Assembly: GCA_964540765.1 (NCBI GenBank)
Contig: CAZINW010000020.1
Location: 1 to 37,816 of the forward strand
Direction: 5' to 3'
From: CAZJLN01 sp964540765
Lineage (GTDB): Bacteria > Chloroflexota > Anaerolineae > Anaerolineales > Anaerolineaceae
Length of the DNA stretch: 37,816 bases
The first letter of the stretch is position 1, and each line of letters begins with the position of its first letter. The position numbers and the translations under genes were made by a program. Below, piece after piece: positions 16,959 to 24,391 of this stretch. A model generated the notes under the pieces. It did not search any database and was not told the origin of the DNA. It was given only the letters and a program-made list of their open reading frames with translations.

Positions 16959-18182
16959 ATGTCCAAGCCAGTTTCAAGCGCAAGACAGGATTTTCCGATC
17001 TTAAAGGTGGAAGTGAATGGTTATCCTCTGGTATACCTGGATAATGGCGCGACCACGCAAAAGCCACAGGTGGTGATTGACGCCATCAGCAATTATTACA
17101 GCAGCTACAACAGCAATGTCCACCGCGGCAACCATACACTCAGTTTGCAGGCTACCGCAGCACATGAGGCAGCCCGTAAAAAAGTGCAGGCATTTATCAA
17201 CGCAGCCAGTGAGCAAGAGGTGATCTTCACGCACGGGACGACTGAGTCCATCAACCTGGTGGCGTTTTCATTCGGCGAAGGCTTCGTCAATCCAGGGGAT
17301 GATATCATCGTCACCCAGATGGAACACCACAGCAATTTTGTGCCGTGGCAACTGATGTGTCAGCGCAGGGGAGCCCATTTCAGGGTGGCCCCCATTGACG
17401 TGAACGGGGAACTTGACCTGGCAGCTTTCAAGGCGATGCTCTCAGAGCGGACAAAACTGGTGGCGCTCACGCATGTCTCGAATGTGTTGGGAACGGTTAA
17501 TCCCCTTGAAACCATCATCCCGCTGGCGCATGCAGTCGGGGCAGCCGTGCTGGTGGATGGCGCGCAAGCTGTACAGCACATTGCGCATGACGTGCAGGCA
17601 ATGGATGCGGATTTCTATGCCTTCTCCGGGCATAAGATGTATGCACCCACCGGCATCGGCGTGCTGTATGGCAAGAAAAACTGGCTTGAAAAGATGCCGC
17701 CCTACCAGTCAGGCGGGGAGATGATCGACCGGGTAACCATGGAGAGAACAACCTTCAATACGCTGCCCTTTAAGTTTGAAGCCGGTACGCCCAATATCGA
17801 GGGTCCGATCGGGCTAGCAGCAGCCATTGATTACCTGGCTCAGTTCAACCAGGCCGACTTGCAGGCTCACGAAGAAGACCTGCTTGACTACGGGCTGGAA
17901 CGCCTGGGAAATGTCCCAGGGATGACAATCTACGGCAGCCCTAAAAGACGCTCCAGCATCCTTTCGTTCAACGTGGCTGGGATCCAGCATTATGACATGG
18001 GCACGCTGTTGGACCTGTACGGGATTGCCGTGCGCACCGGGCATCACTGCGCCCAGCCGCTGATGGACCGCTTGGGCGTCATGGGAACAGTACGCGCTTC
18101 ACTTGGGATTTATAACATGCAGAAGGACATTGAGGCACTGGTGGATGGGATCATGCAGGTAAAGAAAAGATTAGGGAAGTAA
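16959..18182 (+). CDS. sufS: SufS-type cysteine desulfurase
   Basis: PLP enzyme that takes sulfur from cysteine as a protein-bound persulfide. Group II features: QDFPIL and YLDNGATTQKP at the start, VHRGNHTLS, the PLP-binding Lys in FSGHKMYAPTGIGVLYGK, and the catalytic Cys in RTGHHCAQP at residue 364, the same number as in E. coli SufS. A GTG at 16953 is a possible start two codons earlier, but ATG 16959 is taken. No sufBCD genes are present nearby. It is followed after four bases by the SufE-arsenate reductase fusion, and so probably feeds sulfur to that protein. Confidence 0.95.
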   Translation: MSKPVSSARQDFPILKVEVNGYPLVYLDNGATTQKPQVVIDAISNYYSSYNSNVHRGNHTLSLQATAAHEAARKKVQAFINAASEQEVIFTHGTTESINLVAFSFGEGFVNPGDDIIVTQMEHHSNFVPWQLMCQRRGAHFRVAPIDVNGELDLAAFKAMLSERTKLVALTHVSNVLGTVNPLETIIPLAHAVGAAVLVDGAQAVQHIAHDVQAMDADFYAFSGHKMYAPTGIGVLYGKKNWLEKMPPYQSGGEMIDRVTMERTTFNTLPFKFEAGTPNIEGPIGLAAAIDYLAQFNQADLQAHEEDLLDYGLERLGNVPGMTIYGSPKRRSSILSFNVAGIQHYDMGTLLDLYGIAVRTGHHCAQPLMDRLGVMGTVRASLGIYNMQKDIEALVDGIMQVKKRLGK

Positions 18183-18186
18183 GACC

Positions 18187-19050
18187 ATGCAAAGCATGCA
18201 GGAAATTCAAAAGCAACTGGTTAAAGATTTCAGCTTTTTAGAGACCGGCAACGAAAAATTTGACTATTTGATTGACCTGGGTCAATCCATGCCGGAGATG
18301 GGCCCCGCAAAAAAAACAGAGGCTAACCTGGTGAAAGGCTGCCAGTCAAATGTCTGGTTTGACGCCCGCTGTGAGGATGGCAGGCTTCATCTTGAGGCGG
18401 ACAGTGACTCACTGATCGTGAAGGGACTTGCCGCGATGCTGGTGCAGATTCTATCAGGGCAGGATGCCAGCGAGATCCTGAATGCAGATATGAGCTTTAT
18501 TGAAGAGATCGGTCTGTGGCGGCAGTTATCCACACAGCGCGGCACCGGCTTGACCGCCATGCTGGCGCACATCCGTTCCACCGCAGAAACATGTCAGGAA
18601 AAGCAGCCAAAAAAGCGTGTCTTGTTCCTCTGTACCGGCAATTCCTGTCGCTCCCAGATGGCAGAAGCGATCGTGAATGCACGCTATAACGAAAGCTGGC
18701 AGGCTTTCAGTGCCGGCACCCGGCCGGCAGGCTATGTGCATCCCAAGGCGCTGGCTGTATTGCAGGAAATCGGCATCCAGCACAAGGGTTACTCAAAATC
18801 CGTGGAAGAATACCGCCAGAAGGAATTTGACCTGGTGGTGACAGTTTGTGATTCAGCCTCGGAAGAATGTCCTGTCTGGCTTGGCAAAGGCAAGCGCGTC
18901 CATCGCAGTTTCCCTGACCCGGCACTGACCGATGATATGCAGGATTTCCGCCATGTGCGGGATGCGCTTGCGCTTGAGATACCAACTCTACTGGCAGAAT
19001 TTGAGAAAACCAAAGGGGTTAAAAACAAGTTGGACGAAAGCCATGGATAA
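18187..19050 (+). CDS. sufE-arsC: SufE-arsenate reductase (LMW-PTP type) fusion protein
   Basis: A 287-residue two-domain protein. Residues 1-133 are SufE, with the sulfur-accepting Cys52 in VKGCQSNVW and the SufE core (DLGQSMPEMGP, LVQILSGQDASEIL). Residues 143-287 are a thioredoxin-coupled arsenate reductase of the LMW-phosphatase fold: P-loop CTGNSCRS (Cys149, Cys154, Arg155), Cys221 and Cys228 in VTVCDSASEECPVW, and Asp in FPDPALTDD. The spacings 149-221 and 221-228 equal those of Cys10-Cys82 and Cys82-Cys89 in plasmid pI258 ArsC, so all redox cysteines are kept. The join is in one frame with no stop. The gene sits four bases after sufS and overlaps the ferredoxin gene. Coupling of persulfide transfer to arsenate reduction is inferred. 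Confidence 0.93.
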   Translation: MQSMQEIQKQLVKDFSFLETGNEKFDYLIDLGQSMPEMGPAKKTEANLVKGCQSNVWFDARCEDGRLHLEADSDSLIVKGLAAMLVQILSGQDASEILNADMSFIEEIGLWRQLSTQRGTGLTAMLAHIRSTAETCQEKQPKKRVLFLCTGNSCRSQMAEAIVNARYNESWQAFSAGTRPAGYVHPKALAVLQEIGIQHKGYSKSVEEYRQKEFDLVVTVCDSASEECPVWLGKGKRVHRSFPDPALTDDMQDFRHVRDALALEIPTLLAEFEKTKGVKNKLDESHG

Positions 19051-19561
19051 ATTAAGCTACCGCATGCTCTATATTGGGGGTGCTCCTGCTGGCTTGATTG
19101 GATTGGAGGAGCTTTTCGCGAAACTCTTTGAGGCAGGAATGACACCCGACGATGCGACGTTTGGAGATGAACTGATCAAAGGCATCAGGCAGCATAATTT
19201 TGTACCCAAACCAGCCGTTGATGAATACCTGGTTGTGCTGAAGCGGGAATATGCCAAATATTATAAGGGACGCAGTGGGGGTAAGGCAACCGTTGCCAAG
19301 AACTATGGCACCTGGCAGGGTCACCCGCGTGAAACCATCCCATGGTTCCCCACGATCTCATCAGAGTTGTGCAACGGCTGTGGCGCCTGCCTGGAATTGT
19401 GTGCACACAATGTCTATGAGCGGGATGAAAATGGCAAGGTGATCGTGGTGGATCCGTTCAGTTGCATCGTGGGATGCTGCTTCTGCAAGAGCGTGTGTAA
19501 TCCGAAAGCGCTCCTGTTCCCATCGCAGGAACTGCTCAATAACTACCGCCCAAAGGCATGA
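19043..19561 (+). CDS. Dicluster 4Fe-4S ferredoxin with unknown N-terminal domain
   Basis: A 172-residue protein. The N-terminal part (about 1-75, YIGGAPAGLIGLEELFAKLF to LKREYAKYY) is a mostly helical domain I cannot name. The C-terminal part has two [4Fe-4S] motifs: CNGCGACLELCAH (from about residue 109) and CIVGCCFCKSVCNPKA (from about 141), the second with three residues between its first two cysteines, as in some ferredoxins, plus one extra Cys. The frame is open upstream to 18932, but ATG 19043 is chosen because the earlier part overlaps the fusion gene. It overlaps that gene by eight bases. It may supply electrons to the sulfur or arsenate chemistry upstream (inference). Confidence 0.85.
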   Translation: MDKLSYRMLYIGGAPAGLIGLEELFAKLFEAGMTPDDATFGDELIKGIRQHNFVPKPAVDEYLVVLKREYAKYYKGRSGGKATVAKNYGTWQGHPRETIPWFPTISSELCNGCGACLELCAHNVYERDENGKVIVVDPFSCIVGCCFCKSVCNPKALLFPSQELLNNYRPKA

Positions 19562-19645
19562 GTATTTCATCAATGTTCCTGTTTCATACAACCTAAAGCG
19601 CTTAGTTTTCCCCCATCCAGGCAGTTGGTAACTGCCCTTTTGCCC

Positions 19646-19673
19646 TTGACAGGAAACATTTTGTGCTTAAAAT
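19646..19673 (+). promoter_or_regulatory. Promoter of the arsR operon
   Basis: TTGACA (19646-19651) and TAAAAT (19668-19673) are 16 bp apart. They directly precede the palindrome at 19674-19689 and the arsR gene. Confidence 0.7.
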
Positions 19674-19689
19674 CATATTCATGAATATG
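19674..19689. promoter_or_regulatory. Perfect 16-bp palindrome, probable ArsR operator
   Basis: CATATTCATGAATATG is its own reverse complement. It abuts the -10 and covers the likely transcription start, where a bound repressor would block initiation. A/T-rich repeats with TATTCA or GAATA arms are typical ArsR/SmtB operators. It also contains ATG codons in the arsR frame, but these have no ribosome site. Confidence 0.65.
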
Positions 19690-19707
19690 AATATTAAAGG
19701 GGGCGCA

Positions 19708-20067
19708 GTGAGCAGTATAAAGGGTGAGGATCGCCCCTCAGCTATTTTCAAAGCTCTTGCCAGTGCGTCCAGGCGCAACATCCTGGAACTATTGAGGGAT
19801 GGCGAACAATGCGTCTGCCACTTGGAAGCAAGCACAGGATACCGGCAGGCTTACCTCTCACAGCAGTTGAAAGTATTGCGTGAGACAGGCCTGATCGAGG
19901 ATCGACACGAGGGCTGGAATGTGTATTACCGCGTGATTGATCCTCAAATATTCTTGTTGTTGGAAGATACCTACAAAATGACCGGGCAGGAAGAAAACAA
20001 GCATGACCTGACGAAAAAAGCGTGCCCATGCCCAAAATGCAATCCCGGGAAGGGAAGCACTTGTTGA
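19708..20067 (+). CDS. arsR: ArsR/SmtB-family metal(loid)-responsive repressor
   Basis: A 119-residue winged-helix repressor. The HTH is SRRNILELLRDGEQCVCHLEA followed by AYLSQQLKVLRETGLI, and the wing is HEGWNVYYRV. Metal-binding candidates are Cys35 and Cys37 (ELCVC-type site of ArsR) and a Cys-rich tail with Cys106, 108, 111 and 119. The frame opens further upstream and includes ATGs inside the operator palindrome; GTG 19708 is preferred because AAAGGGGG precedes it and it lies downstream of the transcription start. First gene of a run with mini-thioredoxin, permease and Trx-CcdA genes. Inducer As(III)/Sb(III) is likely but inferred. Confidence 0.9.
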   Translation: MSSIKGEDRPSAIFKALASASRRNILELLRDGEQCVCHLEASTGYRQAYLSQQLKVLRETGLIEDRHEGWNVYYRVIDPQIFLLLEDTYKMTGQEENKHDLTKKACPCPKCNPGKGSTC

Positions 20068-20110
20068 TCGTCTATCAATTTATGCAAATTACTTGTAGAG
20101 GAGATAATTA

Positions 20111-20350
20111 ATGATCACCATTAAAGTTTTAGGTTCCGGTTGTGCCAATTGTAAACGCCTGGAGGCGGTTGTGCGCCAGGTGGTTGAAAACGAAAAGGTT
20201 GACGCTGAGATTGTAAAAGTGACGGATTTCAACGAGATCACTACATACCCCATCCTTTCTACGCCCGGACTGGTGATCAATGAGAAGGTAGTTTCATCCG
20301 GCAGGATCCCCGGCATCGCTGAAGTGACCGCCTGGCTGAAAGCAGCCTGA
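20111..20350 (+). CDS. Small CxxC thioredoxin-like protein (redox-active disulfide protein type)
   Basis: A 79-residue protein of the MTH895/TM0996 family. It has the active site GSGCANCKRL (Cys11, Cys14) and the cis-Pro region in LSTPGLVINEKVV. GAGGAGA lies seven bases before the ATG. In many anaerobes such proteins sit beside ArsR and ArsP-like permeases, as here; they may reduce arsenate reductase or present metal(loid) to the permease (inference). Confidence 0.9.
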   Translation: MITIKVLGSGCANCKRLEAVVRQVVENEKVDAEIVKVTDFNEITTYPILSTPGLVINEKVVSSGRIPGIAEVTAWLKAA

Positions 20351-20427
20351 TCAGATGGAGCAGCCTTTCAGATTGCTCATCTTTGCCTGAAACCTATGCA
20401 TAATTTTCCGTTTGATGGAAGGTATTC

Positions 20428-21759
20428 ATGAGTTCTGTCCTCAGTTACATGGGCATGTTGCTCAATGCCGGCCTGACCAGCTTGCTGGATTATCTGGCAG
20501 CACACGTGCTGCTGTGCCTGGTGCCGGCTTTCATCATTGCCGGTTTTTTGAGTTCAATGATCCCAAAAGAAGCCATCACGCGCTACCTTGGGCCGAAAGC
20601 CTCCAAATGGATCAGCTACCCGGCATCGGCGCTGGGGGGTTTCGTCCTGGCGGTGTGTTCCTGCACCATTCTGCCCTTGTTCGCCGGCATCTGGAAGCGC
20701 GGCGCGGGGTTGGGGCCCGCCATCACCTTCCTGTTTGTCGGGCCTGCCATCAATATCCTGGCGATCACCTACACTGGGGCTGCGATTGGCTTTGACATTG
20801 CCATTGCCCGGTTGGTTCTGTCGATTAGCTTTGGCATCCTGATCGGCTTGATCATGGCATGGATTTTCCGCAAGGAAGAAGTAACCCGCACCCAGGAAAA
20901 TGTGGATAATGGACTGTTTGAAGAGAATGTCAAGGTCAAACCGGCAGTCTGGCTGATGTTTGTGCTGCTGATCGCGATGTTGATCGTCGGCACCTTGCAG
21001 GTGGGCTTGCTTACCAATGTGTTTGCCAGCATCAGTCTGCCAATCAGCCCATCTGCACCTTTGATGCAGGCACTTTCAAAAGTAAATTTGACGTTCCAGG
21101 GCTTTGTTCTGATCCTGATGTTGATTGTGATTGGGATCACCGCGTGGAAGGGTTTTAACAAAATCTTTGAAGGTTTTAACGGATGGACTTACGCAGCAAT
21201 TGTCTTCATCCTGCTGACAATTCTGACTGCAGCGCCGGCAATGCAGGTTGGCTCGCTGTCGCTCGGGATCAACGGGCGACTGATCGGTGAGGTGATCCTG
21301 CTGATTGCCATCGTCTTTCTGGCGGGCAAGGCTTTTAGCAGGGATGAATTGGGCGGCTGGATCTGGCAGGCCTGGAAGTTCGTCAAGCAGATCTTCCCAC
21401 TGCTGATCGTGGGTGTGTTTGCAGCAGGCATCGTGAGGGTGATCATCCCTGAGAACTGGGTGCGAAGCGTTGCTGGACAGAATACCATCTGGGCAAACAT
21501 GGTCGGTGTGATCTTTGGGGTTTTTATGTACTTTCCAACTCTGGTGGAAGTACCGATCGCAAAAATGTTCCTGGACCTGGGCATGGCGCGCGGTCCACTT
21601 TTAGCCTATTTGCTTGCGGACCCGGAGCTATCACTGCAATCCATCCTGGTATTGAATAAAATCATGGGCAGGAAGAAGACGGCTGTGTACGTCGCATTGG
21701 TGGCAGTCATGACCACCTTGGCAGGTTATCTTTTCGGTGTTGCCCTGTCAATGCTATAA
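20428..21759 (+). CDS. ArsP-like permease (UPF0718/DUF318)
   Basis: A 443-residue polytopic membrane protein with about ten helices. Signature: SALGGFVLAVCSCTILPLFAGIW (Cys77 and Cys79) and GAGLGPAITFLFVGPAINI in the first half, and a matching second half with GVIFGVFMYFPTLVEVPIAKMF and GPLLAYLLADPELS. Family members include ArsP, an exporter of trivalent organoarsenicals, but many homologs have unknown substrates. The CSC pair near the pore fits thiol-reactive cargo. It lies 77 bp after the mini-thioredoxin gene in the arsR operon. Confidence 0.85.
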   Translation: MSSVLSYMGMLLNAGLTSLLDYLAAHVLLCLVPAFIIAGFLSSMIPKEAITRYLGPKASKWISYPASALGGFVLAVCSCTILPLFAGIWKRGAGLGPAITFLFVGPAINILAITYTGAAIGFDIAIARLVLSISFGILIGLIMAWIFRKEEVTRTQENVDNGLFEENVKVKPAVWLMFVLLIAMLIVGTLQVGLLTNVFASISLPISPSAPLMQALSKVNLTFQGFVLILMLIVIGITAWKGFNKIFEGFNGWTYAAIVFILLTILTAAPAMQVGSLSLGINGRLIGEVILLIAIVFLAGKAFSRDELGGWIWQAWKFVKQIFPLLIVGVFAAGIVRVIIPENWVRSVAGQNTIWANMVGVIFGVFMYFPTLVEVPIAKMFLDLGMARGPLLAYLLADPELSLQSILVLNKIMGRKKTAVYVALVAVMTTLAGYLFGVALSML

Positions 21760-21842
21760 TACGAGGTTGGAAAACCTGTCAGGTATTTTTACAGATACAG
21801 CCTGCCTGAGAAAAAAATGAATTAAACTGGAGCGCCTGCAAT

Positions 21843-23330
21843 ATGATGGGAAGAACAAAACAAACCAAAAAAAGACTAAATAAGACGCTGCTGATCGTTG
21901 GGATTTTGACGCTGATCCTGGTCGGATCAGCAATGGTGTTCGTAAAGCCGGGGGCTGCCAGCGAGGCACAGACTTTACAGGCGAACCTGGTTGACAGCAT
22001 TAACCCTGAAGAAGCCACCCCGGCAGACAAAGTTGTAATCTATTTCTTCTGGGGGGAGGGCTGCCCACATTGCGCTGCCGCCAAACCGATCCTGCAGGCA
22101 ATGGTAGACGAGAATCCACAGCTTGTGTTAAAGAGCTTTGAAGTCTATAATGACCCTGCCAGCCAGGAGATCTTTAAACGAATGACGGATGCCTATGGTT
22201 TTGAACCCAGGGCGGTGCCTACCATCATGGTGGCAGACCGGTATTGGGAAGGCTTCAACGATAGCGTTGAGGCTGAGATCAAATCCACCATTGCAACCTG
22301 CTTGAGCACTGGATGCACAGATCTGGGTGCAGACATCATCGCAGCCTTTGAAACACCTGCTACGCCTGCACCAGTGGCAACCGAAACCCCGTCGCCAGAG
22401 CCTACGCAGGAGAGCGATAATGCAGGCTCCAGCATTACGCTGCCCTTGATCGGCACCGTGGACCTGTCAGGTAAGTCGAACCTGGTCAGCACGCTGTTGA
22501 TCGCCTTTGTGGACGGCGTTAACCCCTGTTCCATCTGGGTGTTGACCATGCTGCTCTCGATCACCCTGCACAGCGGTTCGCGCAAGAAGATTTTGATCGT
22601 CGGGCTGGTTTACATCAGCGTGACCGCGCTGATCTATGCCCTGTTTATCGCAGGGATGTTCACCGTCTTTTCCGTGATCAACTTCGCGGGTTGGATCCGC
22701 ACAGTGGTGGCATTGGTGGCGCTCTTTTTTGGGTTGGTAAACCTTAAGGATTATTTCTGGTACAAGGAAGGCATTTCCTTCACCATTGATGATAAATCCA
22801 AACCCGGAATATACAAGCGTATGCGCAAGATCATGGACGCCGGTGATTCCACATGGGGTCTGATAGGTGGGACGATCGTCCTGGCTGCCGGCGTGTCCTT
22901 GGTGGAGTTCTCCTGCACAGCGGGTTTCCCCGTGCTTTGGACCAATTTATTGACCGCCCAGCAAGTCACTGCAGCCACCTTCATCATACTGCTACTTGTT
23001 TACATGTTCATTTATCAACTGGATGAACTGGGCATCTTCCTGGTGGCGGTATTCACTTTGAAATCCAGCAAGATCGAAGAAAAGCATGGACGCATCCTGA
23101 AATTGATCGGCGGAGTGCTGATGATCACACTGGCCGTGGTCATGCTGGTCAATCCCAGCCTGATGAGCGATCTTGGCTCTTCGCTGATCATCTTTACCAT
23201 CGCATTTGGGGTATCCGCGTTGATCCTGCTGCTGCACCGCACCATCCTCCCGAAGATGGGCGTTTATCTCGGCTCGGAGATGAAAGCCAGTCAGAAAAAG
23301 CAATATCAGGGCAGGAGCAGGAAGAGGTAA
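21843..23330 (+). CDS. Thioredoxin-CcdA/DsbD-like transmembrane fusion protein
   Basis: A 495-residue membrane protein. An N-terminal helix (about 13-32) anchors an extracytoplasmic thioredoxin-like domain with CPHC (Cys74, Cys77) and cis-Pro in RAVPTIMV. A Pro/Thr/Glu linker (about 176-198) leads to a DsbD/CcdA-like membrane domain. Its two intramembrane cysteines are in DGVNPCSIWV (Cys229) and EFSCTAGFP (Cys358), the pair that passes reducing power in DsbD. Two periplasm-type arrangements are thus joined in reverse order to DsbD. The basic tail is cytoplasmic. It is last in the arsR operon and likely moves electrons across the membrane for surface thiols. Confidence 0.85.
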   Translation: MMGRTKQTKKRLNKTLLIVGILTLILVGSAMVFVKPGAASEAQTLQANLVDSINPEEATPADKVVIYFFWGEGCPHCAAAKPILQAMVDENPQLVLKSFEVYNDPASQEIFKRMTDAYGFEPRAVPTIMVADRYWEGFNDSVEAEIKSTIATCLSTGCTDLGADIIAAFETPATPAPVATETPSPEPTQESDNAGSSITLPLIGTVDLSGKSNLVSTLLIAFVDGVNPCSIWVLTMLLSITLHSGSRKKILIVGLVYISVTALIYALFIAGMFTVFSVINFAGWIRTVVALVALFFGLVNLKDYFWYKEGISFTIDDKSKPGIYKRMRKIMDAGDSTWGLIGGTIVLAAGVSLVEFSCTAGFPVLWTNLLTAQQVTAATFIILLLVYMFIYQLDELGIFLVAVFTLKSSKIEEKHGRILKLIGGVLMITLAVVMLVNPSLMSDLGSSLIIFTIAFGVSALILLLHRTILPKMGVYLGSEMKASQKKQYQGRSRKR

Positions 23331-23412
23331 AGGTCAGTAAAGCCTGGCAAAGATCAAGATTGAGCACAGATTTATTGCCCTAATTCTAAAAGCCCGTTAC
23401 AATTACGCACAA

Positions 23413-24225
23413 ATGGAAAACAATCAAAAACCCCAAATTTTATTGACGAATGATGATGGCATCCACTCACCCGGCCTGTGGGCCGCCGCAGAAGCACTGG
23501 CACCCCTGGGATATGTGCATGTGGTGGCTCCGCGTGAGCAGTACACCAGCACGGGCAGAAGTCTGCCTAATGATTCCGACGGCGTCATTACCCCGCAAAA
23601 GCTGGTCGTGAATGGCAAGGAGTGGACGGTTTATGCTGTGGGCGGCTCGCCAGCACAGACCGTACTGCATGGTGTTTTGGAGATCATCCAGCGCAAACCC
23701 GACCTGGTGGTATCCGGCATCAATTATGGGGAAAACATCGGGTCGGGTGTCACCATCTCAGGCACAGTGGGGGCAGCCCTGGAAGCAGCAACCCTGGGCA
23801 TCCCAGCGCTGGCAATGTCACTGCAGACTTCTCCTAAGGATCATTATTCGCTTTCAAAGGACGTGGATTTCTCCGTGGCAGCTCATTTCACGCAGGTTTT
23901 CGCAGGGAAACTGCTGCGCATGAGGATGCCTTATGACGTGGACGTGATCAAGGTGGACGTACCCAGCGATGCCACCACACAAACGCCATGGATAATCACA
24001 CGCCAATCGCGCGAGCGCTATTACCATCCCCGTCCGACCGAAAGGATGAATCTTGAAGATCCAGGCAGGATGAAATATGAGATCCACATTGAAATGGATC
24101 ACCCGGAGAAAGACAGCGATTTACAAGCAGTGATGATTGACCGACTTGTTTCAGTAACACCGTTGAGTTTCGACCTAACCTCACGCGTGGATCCGCATTA
24201 TTTGCACACATTGTTGAGTGATTGA
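23413..24225 (+). CDS. surE: SurE-type 5'-nucleotidase
   Basis: Metal-dependent 5'/3'-nucleotidase with activity on short polyphosphates in some members; 270 residues. The N-terminal metal site LLTNDDGIHSPG (Asp14, Asp15), GGSPAQTVLHGV, and VSGINYGENIGSGVTISGTVGAALEA with the GTVGAA core are clear. No good ribosome site is visible. It is transcribed alone and ends at the hairpin 24289-24313. Confidence 0.93.
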   Translation: MENNQKPQILLTNDDGIHSPGLWAAAEALAPLGYVHVVAPREQYTSTGRSLPNDSDGVITPQKLVVNGKEWTVYAVGGSPAQTVLHGVLEIIQRKPDLVVSGINYGENIGSGVTISGTVGAALEAATLGIPALAMSLQTSPKDHYSLSKDVDFSVAAHFTQVFAGKLLRMRMPYDVDVIKVDVPSDATTQTPWIITRQSRERYYHPRPTERMNLEDPGRMKYEIHIEMDHPEKDSDLQAVMIDRLVSVTPLSFDLTSRVDPHYLHTLLSD

Positions 24226-24288
24226 GAAAGCAGTTGAAAGTTGAAAGCTAAAAGGGAAAAAGTCCCATAGTGATAAGGCGTTAGTCGG

Positions 24289-24318
24289 AAAGTCACATAT
24301 GTAATGTGACTTTTTCAT
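24289..24318 (+). terminator. Intrinsic terminator after surE
   Basis: A 10-bp stem (AAAGTCACAT / ATGTGACTTT) with a five-base loop is followed by T residues. It lies between surE and the convergent YchF-like gene and may serve both. Confidence 0.8.
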
Positions 24319-24391
24319 ATTTTCTTGGGAGATCACAACGCTGCGTTAACGGTGACAACCTTACTACCCGAACGTAACCCGATGTTTTGGG

